Under the pieces are notes generated by a model, which did not search any database, was not told the DNA's origin, and saw nothing but the letters and a program-made list of their open reading frames with translations. A stretch of DNA of 64,000 bases from Larimichthys crocea (taxonomy: Eukaryota > Chordata > Actinopteri > Sciaenidae): positions 124,001-188,000 of the forward strand of contig NW_020853101.1 of the NCBI RefSeq assembly GCF_000972845.2, given 5' to 3'. Positions 24,118-37,159 of this stretch are shown here, piece by piece; positions within the stretch are counted from its first letter, which is position 1, and each line of letters begins with the position of its first letter. The position numbers and the translations under genes are program-made.

Positions 24118-24638
24118 GAACTTTATTCAACCCATATGTTTACATTTAATAGACATGGTATATTATGGCTGCTGCCAGTCCGCTTCTGAATGGCCTTTGC
24201 TTGTAGTGATCCAGGTGTGTGGTCGCCCTGATCTGGTTGGTCCAAGATGAGGAGTCGTGGCCACTATCGTTCTGCGTTTCGGAGAACCGAAGGACCACGA
24301 TTGGAGTGGCACTTGCGCTGACCTACCAGTCCTCAGTGTTCAATTCAGAGCTGTACGTTATTTAAGTTAGAACCACTTGACAGCCCAGCAGCTTGCCTCT
24401 ATAGTGAACTTGAACTTATTGATGTAATCATGAATGTTAATAGTTGTGTTAACTTTGCTGAGTTACTCGCTGCTACATTTGGACTTGGCTAGGTTTGCTT
24501 TATTTTACTTATTTATACACACAGATATATTTGTTAGAAGTACTAGATTGAGGGTACTATTTCAATTTTTTGATTCTGTTTTTTGGTTCTTAGAAAATAG
24601 TACTCTGATTTTTAATTCTCTTTTGGTTATATGTATTT

Positions 24639-24956
24639 GTTTGGGGCGGCTGGTACAGCGGGTCGTCGACTAATCAGAAGATCAGCGGTTTGATCCCTGG
24701 CTCCTCCAGTCTGCATGTCGAAGTGTCCTTGAGCAAGATACTGAACCCCAAATTGCTCCTGAAGGCTGTGCCATCAGTGTGTGAATGTGTATGAATGGTT
24801 AGCTCCTCAAACTGATGAGCAGTTGGCACCTTGCATGGCAGCCAATGCCATCAGTGTATGAATGTGTGTCAATGGGTGAATGAGATATGTAGTGTAAAGA
24901 GCGTTGAGTGGTCGGAAGACTAGAAAGGAGATATATAAGTACAGTCCATTTACTAT
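24639..24956 (+). mobile_element. tRNA-derived SINE
   Basis: The head has an A-box-like TGGTACAGCGG at 24651-24661 and a B-box-like GGTTTGATCCC at 24687-24697. The body reads TGTCCTTGAGCAAGATACTG, and the 3' tail ends TATATAAGTACAGTCCATTT. A second copy lies inverted at 58092-58415, and further fragments at 21735, 24079 and 57541. The family is common in percomorph fish as far as I recall; I do not assign a name. Confidence 0.78.
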
Positions 24957-27065
24957 TTAGCATTTGTCTGAACAGCATCATGACTGTGGCGAGTATTATT
25001 TACAGTGGGCAATTTGGTTAATCATGTTTGCGTTCCTTTTTACTTTCAAATCAGTGGATTGGATAATTGCTTTAAGCTGGACTTATTTTAGACATGTGTA
25101 ATGGCATGTACTTCTGAAATCACACGAGTGAGTGAAATGTTGTCATCTGACAGGAATGAGTCACATAGAAAAAAGAGGACCTAGGTTGTTAAAAAAGAGC
25201 AACTGTCATGCAGGGACACTGGGCCAGATGATTCACACTTGCCTCTGGTTGCAGCTAAACATGACACAAGCTTACAGTGTAGCCAATAAGCAGTTCTGAG
25301 TATCCACATTACTGTTACATTACCATTTGAATGTGGGCAATTACAGCCTCATTTCGCTGGAAGGCTGTGTTTGGCCCTGGCATCGCTGTATTGACTGAGA
25401 CAATGAGAGTTTGAAGAGGAGTAATCATTATCTCCTCCAAGCTGCAGGCTTCTGTGTGTGCCCTTGTGCTGTAGTGTTTAGGTGTCTGTGTGTGCAAACT
25501 GCATGCATGTCCTAAACACTGATCTGTACACACATAATGGCCTTCGCTAAATGACCTAGATAACAGAGGCAATCTGCTCTCTGGCCCAGAGCTGCACATC
25601 TATCACTCATGGGCATTTGGGCAGACACTGGCTCTCTGACACAGAAAATCAAAGCAATCAGACCATCAGCAAGAATCAGAGGCTTTGTGGAGATGTTTGA
25701 TTTGTATTTTGCTTAAAGGATAAATCCACAGTGAATCACAGGGCAGAAGTCTGCTGCTGCACCGCCCTCTGCGGATTCAAACTTTCAAGCATGCTGGACT
25801 GCAGCAAAGTAACGCATGACATGGAAATGCTACAAAAGGATGTTCAGTGTCAGAATAACAATCATAGATTCGTGACTTTGAGGTTTAAATCTTTATGGCC
25901 TTTATTTGCTTCCATGTACTTCAACAGAAACGCATTAGAGTAAAAGAATAAGGTAGTATGTAGAGCTAGAACGTAGGTGTAGTACAGGGGTCGAGAGATA
26001 GCCATATGTTAAAATTAACCTGAGATAAATTTAAATTAAAACCTATGCTAAAATATTGAACATTTGCAGAGAAGTTAGACTTCTGACGGAAATTAAAAAT
26101 GTGCAGAGAAATTAAACATTGGCATATAAATGAAATATATATCTGTATTAAGAAGTTAACCTGTGATAACATCTATACAAATAGAAAATATAGAAAGAGT
26201 AGAAAATAAAAGTAGAAATAAAAATGTTTTATACAAATATGAAATAGAGTCAGAAATGACCATGACAGAAAGTCCAGGAAGTAGTGCAAATAGGGTAGCT
26301 CCATCCATGAAAATAACGCATATTTTCCACAACACTTTCTGATCCTACGTCCTGGCCTGGAAGGACTGTGCTGCTTGCAGACGGCTGTGGTACCTGGTTT
26401 TTCAGTGCCTGAATATATTCCTCCCACGTTGGTGCACAGCTCGCCAAATCCTAAATACATGCACAGAGGCTTGGGGGATTATCTTTACATATATCAACAT
26501 ATCCATCATCTTCTTTTTGTTGATCACAGCTTCTACTAAGAGTCAAATTACTTACAGAGTTTCCAAGGTCACGATCAGGGTGTGTTCATCCATGCATCAC
26601 ATGTCACACACACTATTTTTATATGAACTGATAATAAAGTCTAAACTGAATATAAACTGACAGATGTCTTCCTGCTCTGACTGGATCTGTGACTGATGGG
26701 TCAACAGCTGAACCAGCTGCTTTTAAACTAATGTTGCAGCGTTCAATGTGTGCAGTGAGCAGTTTGAGCTGAATATGATTTGCATAAATATCACTCCCAT
26801 TCTCAAACATACAGAGAAGATGAAACATTTGGGAGAGACAACTGGGATTGGAAAATGCTAACGCGGTCTGACTTGTATAATCTGACTTGGCAGCCATGCA
26901 ATAACTAGAAAATAGAATATTTCCTTAAATATGGGATCATTTTACTCAGCTCTTATGCCATTACCTGAGTGACATCCAGCACTTAAACCTGACACACTCT
27001 CATTCACCCAATCTTTTTTCAAACAATTTCCGCTTAGCCACACTCGAAAAATACCCGTCACATTT

Positions 27066-27250
27066 CTAAATGCAGTTTTAAAGAATGATTCAACATTTTG
27101 GGAAATAAGTGTATTCTCCTTCATTCTGATTGTGAGATGAAAAGATTGATATGATTCATTTAAATATGGAGCTGGGCGAGAGGGCGGGTAACTCATCTTA
27201 GCATGTGGAGACATGCTAAGATGAGTTACCCGCCACCCTCCAAAGATCAC
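27066..27250. repeat. Degenerate interspersed repeat with perfect hairpin
   Basis: TTCAACATTTTGGGAAATAA and the GAGATGAAAAGATTGATAT stretch resemble a short repeat common in fish genomes. Its usual continuation with TTAGCTTAGC is replaced by a perfect 24-bp inverted repeat at 27183-27234. No coding potential. Confidence 0.5.
27183..27234. repeat. Perfect 24-bp hairpin
   Basis: Left arm 27183-27206 (GGCGGGTAACTC to AGCATGT), four-base loop GGAG, right arm 27211-27234. The arms match at all 24 positions. Confidence 0.96.
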
Positions 27251-27465
27251 CAAGGAACACACTGAGCCTTAGTTGTTGAATCCGTACAAAAAAGGGATAT
27301 AAAAATAAAAAGTGGAGTCACATGCTGGACTGTTTCTCACCAATCAACAGCTTCAGAGCTTTGGAGCATCTGCTGGTTAGTTGGTGGCCTCACTGTTACG
27401 TGTTTTTTTTTTTTTACTCTTTACTCTTTATGGTGCACTTAGCTAAGTTAGCTGCAATAAAGTCA

Positions 27466-27595
27466 TCCACCCATTCATTTTCCATAACCACTTATCCTTG
27501 TCAGGGTTGCCAGGGCCCAGATGACATTGTGCGAGAGGTGGGGTACACCCCGGACAAGTTGCAGCTCATCACATTTGTTGTCCACCTTTGTTTTC
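27466..27595. repeat. Interspersed repeat fragment (CCATAACCACTTATCC type)
   Basis: CATTTTCCATAACCACTTAT, then CAGGGTTGCCAGGG, then GGTGGGGTACACCCCGGACA. This resembles a very common fish repeat (CTTATCC...GGGTACACCCTGGACA). Family not named here. Confidence 0.5.
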
Positions 27596-27832
27596 TCCAC
27601 CTGATAAGTTTGCCCAACTGTGTTTGTGTCATATCAGTCTCTGTTATTGACTTGGTGAGTACAATGTTACAATTTTATTATTCAGAAATGATGGGCAAAA
27701 CTATGAAAATAAGTTGAAACAAACCAGAATTATCCCTTACTAAAGTTATGTAAATGTCCTGCCTACACCTGTAAGCTGCAACCCTATAGTCTACACAATG
27801 AAAGCAGTAAATGGAGGAGCAGAGTAACTCAC

Positions 27833-28083
27833 AGCCAGGTAGAGTGCAGCGTAGACACTGAGCGCCGCCTCCTTGGACGGGAAAGTCTTACGGGCACGCA
27901 GGATATCGTCCTGGTTTCCTGTGCATGCCTCCTGGTGGCTGATGTAGCGCAGGGCCTGCTGGCAGCCCAGTGCCGTGAAGTTTGGCTTACAGACGGTCAG
28001 GAAGTAGGGTGCAAGGTTTCCTGTCACTACCTGGCCTGCGTTGACAAAGATGTCAACTGTGAAGAGGCCAAAGGTGTAGACGC
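27833..28083 (-). CDS. plppr5: PLPPR5-like exon with extracellular loop and degenerate C2 motif
   Basis: This 251-base exon begins with two bases completing the split glycine and then reads GVYTFGLFTVDIFVNAGQVV. It continues through TGNLAPYFLTVCKPN and FPSKEAALSVYAALYLA. The acceptor is TTCACAG and the donor GCT|GTGAGT, ending in phase 0. It contains a membrane segment, a Cys-rich extracellular loop (CKPNFTALGCQQ with an N-x-T site, and EACTGN) and the start of the next membrane segment. In active lipid phosphate phosphatases the C2 motif is PSGH; here it is PSKE, so the C2 histidine is absent, as in the whole PLPPR family. The ALGCQQ and EACTGN motifs favour PLPPR5. Confidence 0.93.
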
Positions 28084-28739
28084 CTGTGAAGGAAAAAGAA
28101 GATGGTAAGAGGGAGCACACATAGGTAGATAAGATGATAAGCTAAGACTGACTCTATTCTGTACGGGTTCCCTCTCAACCACCAATAACATGAACTTTAT
28201 CACAGTTTAATGTTGCTTTCACACCAGGATAGTCCGGGGGACTCGGTTCGATTGGGCGGGGACTGCCGAAAAATATCACTATTAATTACTATTATTACTA
28301 TTTTTGAATGGAGAGAGTATTGGTGAAAGAGATTTACAGCGAGGGTTCCATTTATAGCTATATAAATTAGTCTTGTTAGCCGTGTTTAACCTGCAAGTTT
28401 CTAAAGACTCATAGAATTCTTCTTCTTCTTCTTGCTTCTTTTTTGCAGAAAACAGATGATGAGGAGCTCAAAAAGACAAAGACAATGTAAAGAACTGTAA
28501 CTGTCGGGGGAAATAATTTTGACAGCTTTCAAGTGTCTGACTGGGATGTGACTGATAGACCAGCGATATAAAAACATCAAGGTTGTCATTTTATTGCACA
28601 GTTTTAAAAAATTTACTCTAAGTTGCAGGCTGGTCATGCTACACATCCATGGAATGAAAAGTCTTTACAAATATTCAAATAAGAAAACAAATATACAATA
28701 CAATGTACATATAGTGATTTATCATTTATTTATGGTGTA

Positions 28740-28910
28740 GTGTGGAGGGTTCTTTGGGCTCTGCACAGGGACCTCACCTCACTGAACTCACTGATGCTTG
28801 GTTGGTGGGCAGTTCTAATCACCTGCTGCAGAGCCCTCCTGTCCAGGGCCGTGCTCACACCATGGCAGTTTGTAATGTTTTCAGTCAGGATGCTTTCTAT
28901 TGCTCCTCTG
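28740..28910 (-). repeat. LINE-like repeat fragment
   Basis: CACCTGCTGCAGAGCCCTCC and TGTCCAGGGCCGTGCTCACA are close to the antisense 3' half of a common teleost LINE. No open frame remains. Confidence 0.45.
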
Positions 28911-29449
28911 TAGAAGTAAAAGATCGAATGGGAATATTGTTTTCTTATATTTCCTTAAAGTCAATGTTAAGGCAATTCTGAGATTTCTTTCAAATTCCAT
29001 TAAATATGTTGGAAAATAGTTGCTGAAAATGCTAAAAGACTTTGAACGATATATTACTGAAATGTGGAGTGGAGGTTAAATCACCAGTTTTCAGTCCAGG
29101 ATTTTGTGGGCGGTTCGAAGGTTGGCTCGATGACACGCTGAGGCCACCCTGAGCATACCCCTGCACCCCTAGCAGAGAGATAGAGATGTATTCATCTCAC
29201 TCAGAGTGTTTCAAAGTTAGTCATGTCATTTTCTGAACTCATCTGACACGTTTCAGTCGCTTCAAAATGGCTGCTTGACTGCTCCTACGAGTGGGCGTGG
29301 CTTCAGCACATTCAGAGGACACGCCCCCACAGTCCTGAGAATTCATTTTTACACCTCATTTCATAAACTTCACAACCTCACATTCATATTTGACTGGGTG
29401 GTTAATAACACTTTCTTCTTTGGTCTGACTCAGAACACATATTTATTTT

Positions 29450-30090
29450 GACTTTACACGGACGATTCTCAATGATGCTGATTCCCATGAACCTAAAGCT
29501 GTTCACTGTCTCCATCTCAGATCCACTGATGTAAATAGCTGTGGGTGTCTTCCTTTTTCCTAAAATCAACAAACATCTCCTTCATTTTGCTGATGTTGAA
29601 TTGTCTGAGCACCGCTCTTACTCTCTAATGGATTTCCTCCTGATATGAACTCTCATCGCTGTTTGTAAAGTGGCCAGTGGCGGTGTTGTCTACAAACTTC
29701 ACAGCAGAGTTTTTTCCATGTTGGGTATTACAGGGCCTCCAGCATTAAGCACTATAGTGACCAATGGGAACTGTCTGTGGTCTGTTTGTGAGTTTGTAAT
29801 GTAGTAGAGTGCAACAATCGATATCATTGGAAAGATAGTACTGAATGCTGAGCTGAAAACAACAAACATTCTGCTGGAGGTGTTTCAAGGTGTGTGAGGA
29901 CTGACTGGAGGTCAGTGGAAATGGCGTACAGGTAGAATGGTGGCTGTCTGGAAGCAGGTGGAGAAACTCTCCTGTGACGGTGATATTGTTCAAGTCAGGT
30001 CCAGCAGCTTTGCTGCCATTCACTCTCAGCAGGACAGTGTCCGCTCCTCTGGAGGCAGAGTGTGGTTGACAGCTGACTCTTTGTTGAGGA
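29450..30090 (-). mobile_element. Degenerate LINE reverse-transcriptase relic
   Basis: Read on the minus strand near 29560-29480 it encodes IYISGSEMETVNSFRFMGIS, matching the region after the RT palm in fish non-LTR elements. The plus strand ACTGAATGCTGAGCTGAAAA and TGTCTACAAACTTCACAGCA correspond to the antisense of the Asp-containing palm motifs. Many stops and frameshifts are present. It is a different LINE family from the L2 copies in this window. Confidence 0.55.
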
Positions 30091-30509
30091 GATCAAGCGT
30101 TCATAATAGGCGTTAAGTTGATTAAACATAATGACGCATTCTCCTATAAGTCTGATTATGAATATGCAGAAGCAGCAAAGTTTCCATTCTATACATAACA
30201 GAGACTTCAGAGTCGGTGTGTCCATCTTATTCTGCCTGTAGCTCAGCTGTCTTTCCTCTCCCTAATCTCCTAAAAAAGATGCATCATGTTGGGACACTAG
30301 CAGAGTGCTCCATAAAACAACAAGGACGGGACATAAATCATTCAAACACCTTTTTTTTTTTTTTTTAGTGTGAATGATTCTCTAAAACACCAGACGAACC
30401 CTGTTCACTGCACAGCAGAGACCTGCTGCTTCTCACACCCGGTGACACTGCAGAGAAAACGGGTCCGACACTCTCCAGGGACACCTCAGTGCCATGAACA
30501 CAATCCCCC

Positions 30510-30512
<3 letters not shown>

Positions 30513-30542
<30 letters not shown>
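30513..30542. repeat. (AC)n microsatellite
   Basis: About 15 AC units. Confidence 0.95.
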
Positions 30543-30544
<2 letters not shown>

Positions 30545-31336
30545 GTTAGAGTCACCCAGGTGCCACTGTCCATTCATACTGCTCTTAACCAAACCAGCCA
30601 GGCTTTACGTCTCAGTGATGGAGGGGCTTTAACAGAAATAATTGCTTCCCACCTACAAAAGCCGAGTCCTCTGTCACACTAAATTACCAAACAGGCTCTT
30701 AGTCAGACAACTCTCTCTCACACACACCGAGAGGCCAACACAAACGCACACACACACACACGCTTCCAGGATGCATAATTTGCTAGGGTAACAACAGCAG
30801 CTTTTCCAATCACTGTCAAGTGTTTGTGTTACTGCAAATAATTGAAATTTAGCTGGAAGACTTTGATGAAAATAGGCGAGATGTTACAACTGTTGAGCAA
30901 GGCACGCCTTTCTTCTACTTCTTTCAAGTTTTTGGTTGAAAATGTTTCCGTCTAAATCGTTGCCTTTCTCATTCTCCATCAGCCCAGCAGAGCGGGACTG
31001 TGAGGCTCCAGATGCTGACAGGTCCATTTCTTAAGCATCAAATAGGCTTTGTGTCGTCTGACTAACTTACCACACGGCTCATTGGCCCGACTCTGTCCCA
31101 CTTTCTCCAACACGAATAGGGAAATGTGGGTGCTCCATGTTTTATGGACAACCTGCACTTAGTACCCCCTCTCTCATCCTGCCTGAGCACAGAGAGGGAC
31201 AGCCAAATTTGCTTATTAGGGCATCTAATGCAGTTAGCATGCTTCAAACAATGGTATTTTAAGTCACAGCAGAGTCACTGTGTAGCCATGCATGTGTATG
31301 TGCTCTCTATGTTGGGTGTATGTAATCCTCCTGTCC

Positions 31337-31338
<2 letters not shown>

Positions 31339-31378
<40 letters not shown>
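31339..31378. repeat. (GT)n microsatellite
   Basis: About 20 GT units. Confidence 0.95.
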
Positions 31379-31379
<1 letters not shown>

Positions 31380-32069
31380 TGTGTTTGTGTTGGGTGAGCT
31401 GAGTTGAAGCAATGCACCTCTTCTTTGATCCGGTGCCAGCGTCTCTACAATGCTGCAGTGTGATGCACAACCCAGACAGTCTCAAAGTTATCACATTTTC
31501 CCAGACTCCCTATGTGCTCGCAAAACACACCAACACATGCACACACAAGTCACAGGTAGAGACCTCAGAACACTGGGCCGACCCAAGAATATGAAGATGT
31601 GACCAAGCTCTGTGTCAGAACTAGACAGTGATAATTGTGATCACTGAGTGATCACTTCAGTGAAATGAGCTGCTTTAGTCATTTATTTTCAGTCTGAATG
31701 GCTGACGTGATCCTGTTAGGTTCATATTTTTAACCTGTTTATGTGTCTTTGTTTCTCTGACAGACACACGTATTCCTGTCGGTACCCTCGGCAAACTATC
31801 TTCTGATTACAAGGCAGGGTATCACAGAGTTTAACACTGTACACAGCACTTTCACATCCAAACTGTGGTGGTCCAACAGAGCCACAAATCCTGTGTCACA
31901 ACTGATTGAATACTTCCTCTATAATGTTTCAGACCATGATCAACTCAAACGTCTCTGCTCTCTTATTCATGTAGGAGGATACTGAATGGGCTTCAGAACA
32001 TGGTTAGCCTAGCTTAGCATAAAGAGTGGAAACATGGGTTGCAGTAACTGAGTCACTAAGTCTTGTTTT

Positions 32070-32774
32070 TGTCAGGAACCAGACTTGGACACAGGACTCA
32101 GGCGCAGAGATGGTATGGAGGCAGCAGGCTTTAATAAATGGCCGCAAGGTTCACCTCTTACAAAGTGGTAAAATAACAGGGCTATGAAATGTATCCAAAT
32201 AATAACCACTCCAGTCGGAGGAAAAACAACTCAAACTATCTAGGACTACGAAATACTGAAAAACAAAAGACGCCAGAGGAAGTACACTCAAACTATCAAC
32301 GACTATGACTCAAACTAAAGACGCTCCAGCTGGAGGATAACCTAATCTAATAAAGGAAATGCTAAACTGAAAATCACTCCTAAGGAGTAAAAAACAAAAG
32401 GCTGAACTGAAAATCTAGGACTAGAAAAACCTAAGCTGAACTATGAAAAATACAAATCAAAATCACTCTTTTAGAGGAACAGCGCTAAGGCGAAAACAGG
32501 CTTGACGATAATTGCGATGACTGTGGACTTGGAACAAGGGCTGTAGGAGACGTACGAAATGAAACACACTGGCAACAAGACAAAGGGAGACGCAGACTAT
32601 ATGAACACATGGAGGTAATGGGGAACAGGGGGACACAATCGGGAATCAGGGAAGACAATCAGACAAGGGCAAGTTACCTGAAACAAGAGGAGAGTTACCT
32701 TTCAAAATAAAACAGGAAATGACAAGACATGGAGACAGAACAAAAACCCAGCTTGACTTCACCACGGTGTGACA
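32070..32774 (-). mobile_element. Solo LTR (family A)
   Basis: On the minus strand it starts TGTCACACCGTGGTGAAGTC and ends GGTTCCTGACA. The five-base direct repeat GTTTT flanks it (32065-32069 and 32775-32779). The start matches the plus-strand elements at 40758 and 56837, including TTTCCTGTTTTATTTTGAAA. An ATTAAA signal lies about 60 bases from the 3' end (plus-strand 32131-32136). TG/CA ends, a five-base duplication and no internal region mark a solo LTR. Confidence 0.82.
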
Positions 32775-33840
32775 GTTTTCTCAGTGTCAGATTTGGTACC
32801 ATTTTGTCTGTCAGCCAGACATTGCACAGTATTAGATACAATGTATAGACAGATCTTTATTTAGGTTTACTATATTAAAAAAATGACTAACAGTAATGAT
32901 TCTGACAGTTCTTTGACACTTCTGAACACTGACACCTGTAAACTGCTGATGATGTTTAACATCTTACTGTCAGTTTGTGTTTCATCCTCTTCTCTCAGAT
33001 GAGCGACTTGCTCGGTTTGTTATTTGACTAGATAAAACAAACTGAAATGGTGCCTAAAAGCTACATTGAATCAAATTCAAAGTCATTTTCCATCAACCTG
33101 TCCACTAAATTATAGAGAATCTGCTGGTTGGCTACAGTTCTGTAGATAAACCTCCTAGATGTCCCAACTGTTCCCAGCAGGAGTAAAAGTTAATGGATTT
33201 TTTTTCCTGGTGAAAATAAACTAAACCAAGAATAAAATGCACAGTTCATTAAACTCATCCACTGATTGGGTACAGAACAAACGATAACAGTAGGTTTGGA
33301 AATGTCCTGAGGGTGCTTTCTCTCCTAGTTAGGCTGGTTTGAAACCAAGCAACCTGACTGGTGCTGAATCAGCACCTACCTGTCAATCAAAGTGGCCTCT
33401 CTGTTAATTCTGCATAACTTTAAGTCTTAATATAATGCGAACAGGTGAGTTGTATATAAATCACCCTCAGTATAGATGTCATGAATGGGGAAATTAGCTA
33501 TAGACACCAAAACAGTTTTTTGTACCAGGCTGTAAACATGTTTATTTCTGCTGTGAAGTTGGACATTTGAACATGGGGACTTATGGAGACTGGCTCACTT
33601 CTGGAGCCAGCCTCAAGTGGACGACAAGAGGAACTGCAGTTTAGTAAATGTCAGGGAGAGATTGTGATTTCTGTTATGTTAACAAAAAAAAACCTTATAT
33701 CTCAACTCACTGCTGACTTTTTCTGGACTATCTAGAATTCCATAAATGATACTAATCACCACACAGCAGACTTGGGGTCAGGTAGTACGTAAAAGAACTT
33801 CCCATTAGGTTAATAAAAACACTTTTTTAATTTTTTTATT

Positions 33841-33941
33841 CACAGTTTGTGACCTGCAGGGATCATCAGACTGCACACACATTTTAGTTGGAATCTAATC
33901 TTTTCAAATATATGAATATGTTTTGCAAATGCTAATGAAAT
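33841..33941 (+). repeat. 101-bp direct repeat, copy a
   Basis: Begins CACAGTTTGTGACCTGCAGG and ends GCAAATGCTAATGAAAT. A second copy at 35234-35334 in the same orientation has the same length and about seven differences. Confidence 0.85.
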
Positions 33942-35233
33942 CACACACAGTCTGCAATCTCTCTGAGGCTTTTTTTATTTTCATCACTGCTCTCTTTTGT
34001 AGTGTGCAAGTACATGCCTTACAGCTGCACCATTGTGAGAACAGCCATTTTCCCCTTTACAATTCAAACTGCTGATAAGCCTTGCCAATGGGCATCATTA
34101 CAGCAATTAGCCTTCCAGTGATGACACGAATGAATCGGCACAGGGTTCTTTTACACTGGCAATAATAAGGAAACGCAGACTCAAACACCACCTACTGAAC
34201 ACACCATCCACCATCAGCACCATGAAAATGACTGAGTCACCATAAAAACCATGAAAAACAACAATCAAGCCATCATCAGTGAATGTAAAAAGAATTCATG
34301 TTTCTTTAAATCAACAACCAACTGCTGTTTTAAAGCAGCACTTTACTGGATTTACAGGTCAGCTTAGTTTAAAATTGAGGAGAGGAGTGTGAAAGACACC
34401 ATCCAGTTACAGTTTTAGAACTTTTAGAACCAGCTACTGAATGTCAGGGTCTCAGCCTCAGTATCTGCAAAACTGTTTTGTCTTAACTATCTTAATTTTT
34501 CAAGAAAAAACTGAACTAAACTGCTCCATCCTTCCATCACTGTACATGTTGGAGAAACATAACTGACAGGCGGAGTGGAAATTAGGGGTAATTTAAACAA
34601 ACTGTATCATATCAAAACATGCATGTGGTTGAGGAATAGTATAGATATTCAAGTGTACATGAAATCTGGTTGTTTTAGTCAAGACTATGCTAAAATATAT
34701 TTTCACCAACTATATTTAAGTTCCTTGTTAAGGGCCAACCTTCAATTTAGTGAATTCTCAGTTTATTCCTGATAATTCCTATAAATTTCCATTAATTCCC
34801 GTGGAACATTTTCCAGCTTTGAAACCCTATTTCTCACATGTATAGTTTTTATATCACACAATGGCAAAGTGTCATCAAGCACCAATCACCAAGGCCTCAC
34901 CCCCACACTTTAACATACAAGTAAATAAAGTTAAAATATGTAAACATATTAATCCAATCCAGATCCAGATAATCTAGAATCTTTATTTTTTAGCAGTAGT
35001 CTAAATTCCTTTTTGATAACAATACATTTTTAATCATCATCATGATGATGACAGAATAAGAAAGTAGAAACAACTGCATTAACACTGCACACTGAGATTT
35101 GAAACTCACGATACACGAATATTATAATAGTCAGTGTGGTGACAGGTTAACAGTCTGTAACTACTTATTACAGTTTGGATAATGTTAGTACACTACTCAA
35201 CAATGCAGGTTAGGTTTACCAGTTTTTCAAATC

Positions 35234-35334
35234 CACAGTTTGTGGTGTGCAGGGATCATCAAACTGCACACCCATTTTAGTTGGAATGTAATATTTTCAA
35301 ATATATGAATATGTTTTGCAAATGCTAATGAAAT
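35234..35334 (+). repeat. 101-bp direct repeat, copy b
   Basis: Partner of 33841-33941, 1.4 kb downstream. It begins CACAGTTTGTGGTGTGCAGG and has no indel relative to copy a. Confidence 0.85.
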
Positions 35335-37159
35335 ACATTCAAAGCGTGCTCATGGTGCAGAGCAGCCTTGGGTGGGAGATTGAACCCAACCAGGGGAAGA
35401 CAGAGGGAAGTTTCTATGCTGAGTGAAATGTGAATGTCAGAGCAGAGCTGTGTTTAGCAGGCACAAACACTTTAACATCAGCAACACTGCAGTCTCTGGT
35501 GGTGCTATGCTTAATGACAGAGGAGTGTGACAGATTACAAAATGTTAAGAGAGAGGCAGACAGGAGGTGTGTGGTACTGTTAAGTGTTGATTATAGAGGA
35601 CAGCTCTTGGTGAAATGAGCTGCTGTAAGCTGTTCCAGTGGATGCACAGACGGTTGTGGGGCATCCATTGGGGTTGTGTGAATTATACATAAATCAACTA
35701 TTGAGATGGCAGTGGCATGCTTTGGCACGCTTGTGAGACCTGACTCCATGATCAGCCTTCACATTTTTAGAAGCCTTGCATCACAACTGTATTTTAAATC
35801 CACAACAAATAGCAGTGTTATTTTTTTCTTGGAGTAACTTCAAGAAAGTAACAGGAGTAACAGGTGTTGTGGTCTTATACAAGAATACCTGCAAACACAG
35901 CCATTCAGGTTCAGTGGAACACATGACGATTTACCAGGAGGGGATGTGCAATGTTAAACATGGAGTCTTGGAGGAGTATCAATTAAAGACAAATTTAGAC
36001 TGTTCAGTATCAGTCTGGTAGGAGCCCAATCTGAGAGACGTGAGGTGTCACATTTTGACCCCATGTCATCGTACACAACAATGCAGCATCATTATTTTTT
36101 TTACTTTCTCTCACCCTGCTTGTCAACCTCTGGAGTGATGTTGACCAACAGCACTAAAGAATGCTCTTCTACACACATCTGATGATTAGGAGAACAGCAG
36201 GCAACATTCATTTAATCCTGCATGCATGGTCATGTGACTGTCATCCTCGACTCAGGAGCAGTCCCTGTCCCCGCTCTGCAGCAAATCTGCCTCTGTTCTA
36301 TTTCCTCTGCTAGAAAACACTATATAATACACCTGCTCATGCAAACTAAAGTAAGGGAAAGATTATTGAACATTAATTTCCGCAACAAAAGGTGAACTTC
36401 AGCCTCTATCCAACCACTCCAACCTCCACGTCCATACTCTCTCACTGGTTACGTAAATGACACAATAGTTTGTGTGGTACAGCATTATCGCAACAAGCAT
36501 GTGCAAGCATATACAGTATACTGATGCGCATGAATACATACTTAACAAAGCACAAAGAAATACATATGAACTGTCCAAGCACGCACATGGTGTCACGTGT
36601 TAACACAGGCACACTCTTGACTTCTGCATGACAGGTGCAGGACACAGCAGAGCATTCCGGGTCACTGAGCCTGATGCTACTTTATGCTTCTACTCAACTA
36701 CATTTGAAAAACAACATGGGATTACATTCAAATTAATAAATTGTGTTTGGCTTGTCCTTTTGCCTTGGGACAATTACTTGGAAAGGATATGACTATAACG
36801 CTGGAGACACATCTTTAACATACATGACAAGGTTCTGCATAGTAAATGGCATAGAAATGTTGCATCCTTGCATCCCACCAGCCTACCACCCATTCTAGCC
36901 CTGTATTCCACATACAGGCAGTCAGACGGTCATGGAGTTTCAATTCCTGTAATCCCAGAGACACTAAAGACCTCTGCCTCACCTGCTTCCCTGGCTTTAA
37001 GTGTTTAACAATCTTGTGTAATCCATTCTGCCTTTCCCAGTAGGTCACTGTGTCAACATCTCCACTGTGTGTATACCCCCGCAGGCAGATGCTGACGCAG
37101 TATTGACGTATGATTTGCATGATATTCTGTTCTGGGACAGTCTCAGACAGTGTCTTCAT

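Larger units (their letters stand above)
8623..27832 (-). other. plppr5: Intron of PLPPR5-like gene (19.2 kb)
   Basis: This intron is bounded by the donor of exon 27833-28083 and the acceptor of exon 8446-8622. Its elements are listed separately. Stretches without a recognised element are 9320-10590 (purine-rich 9770-9960), 10640-11790, 19015-20228, 20450-21740, 21920-22260 and 24960-27060. These show only AT-rich unique-looking DNA. A 127-codon open frame at 20591-20974 resembles nothing I know and is probably chance. Confidence 0.8.
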
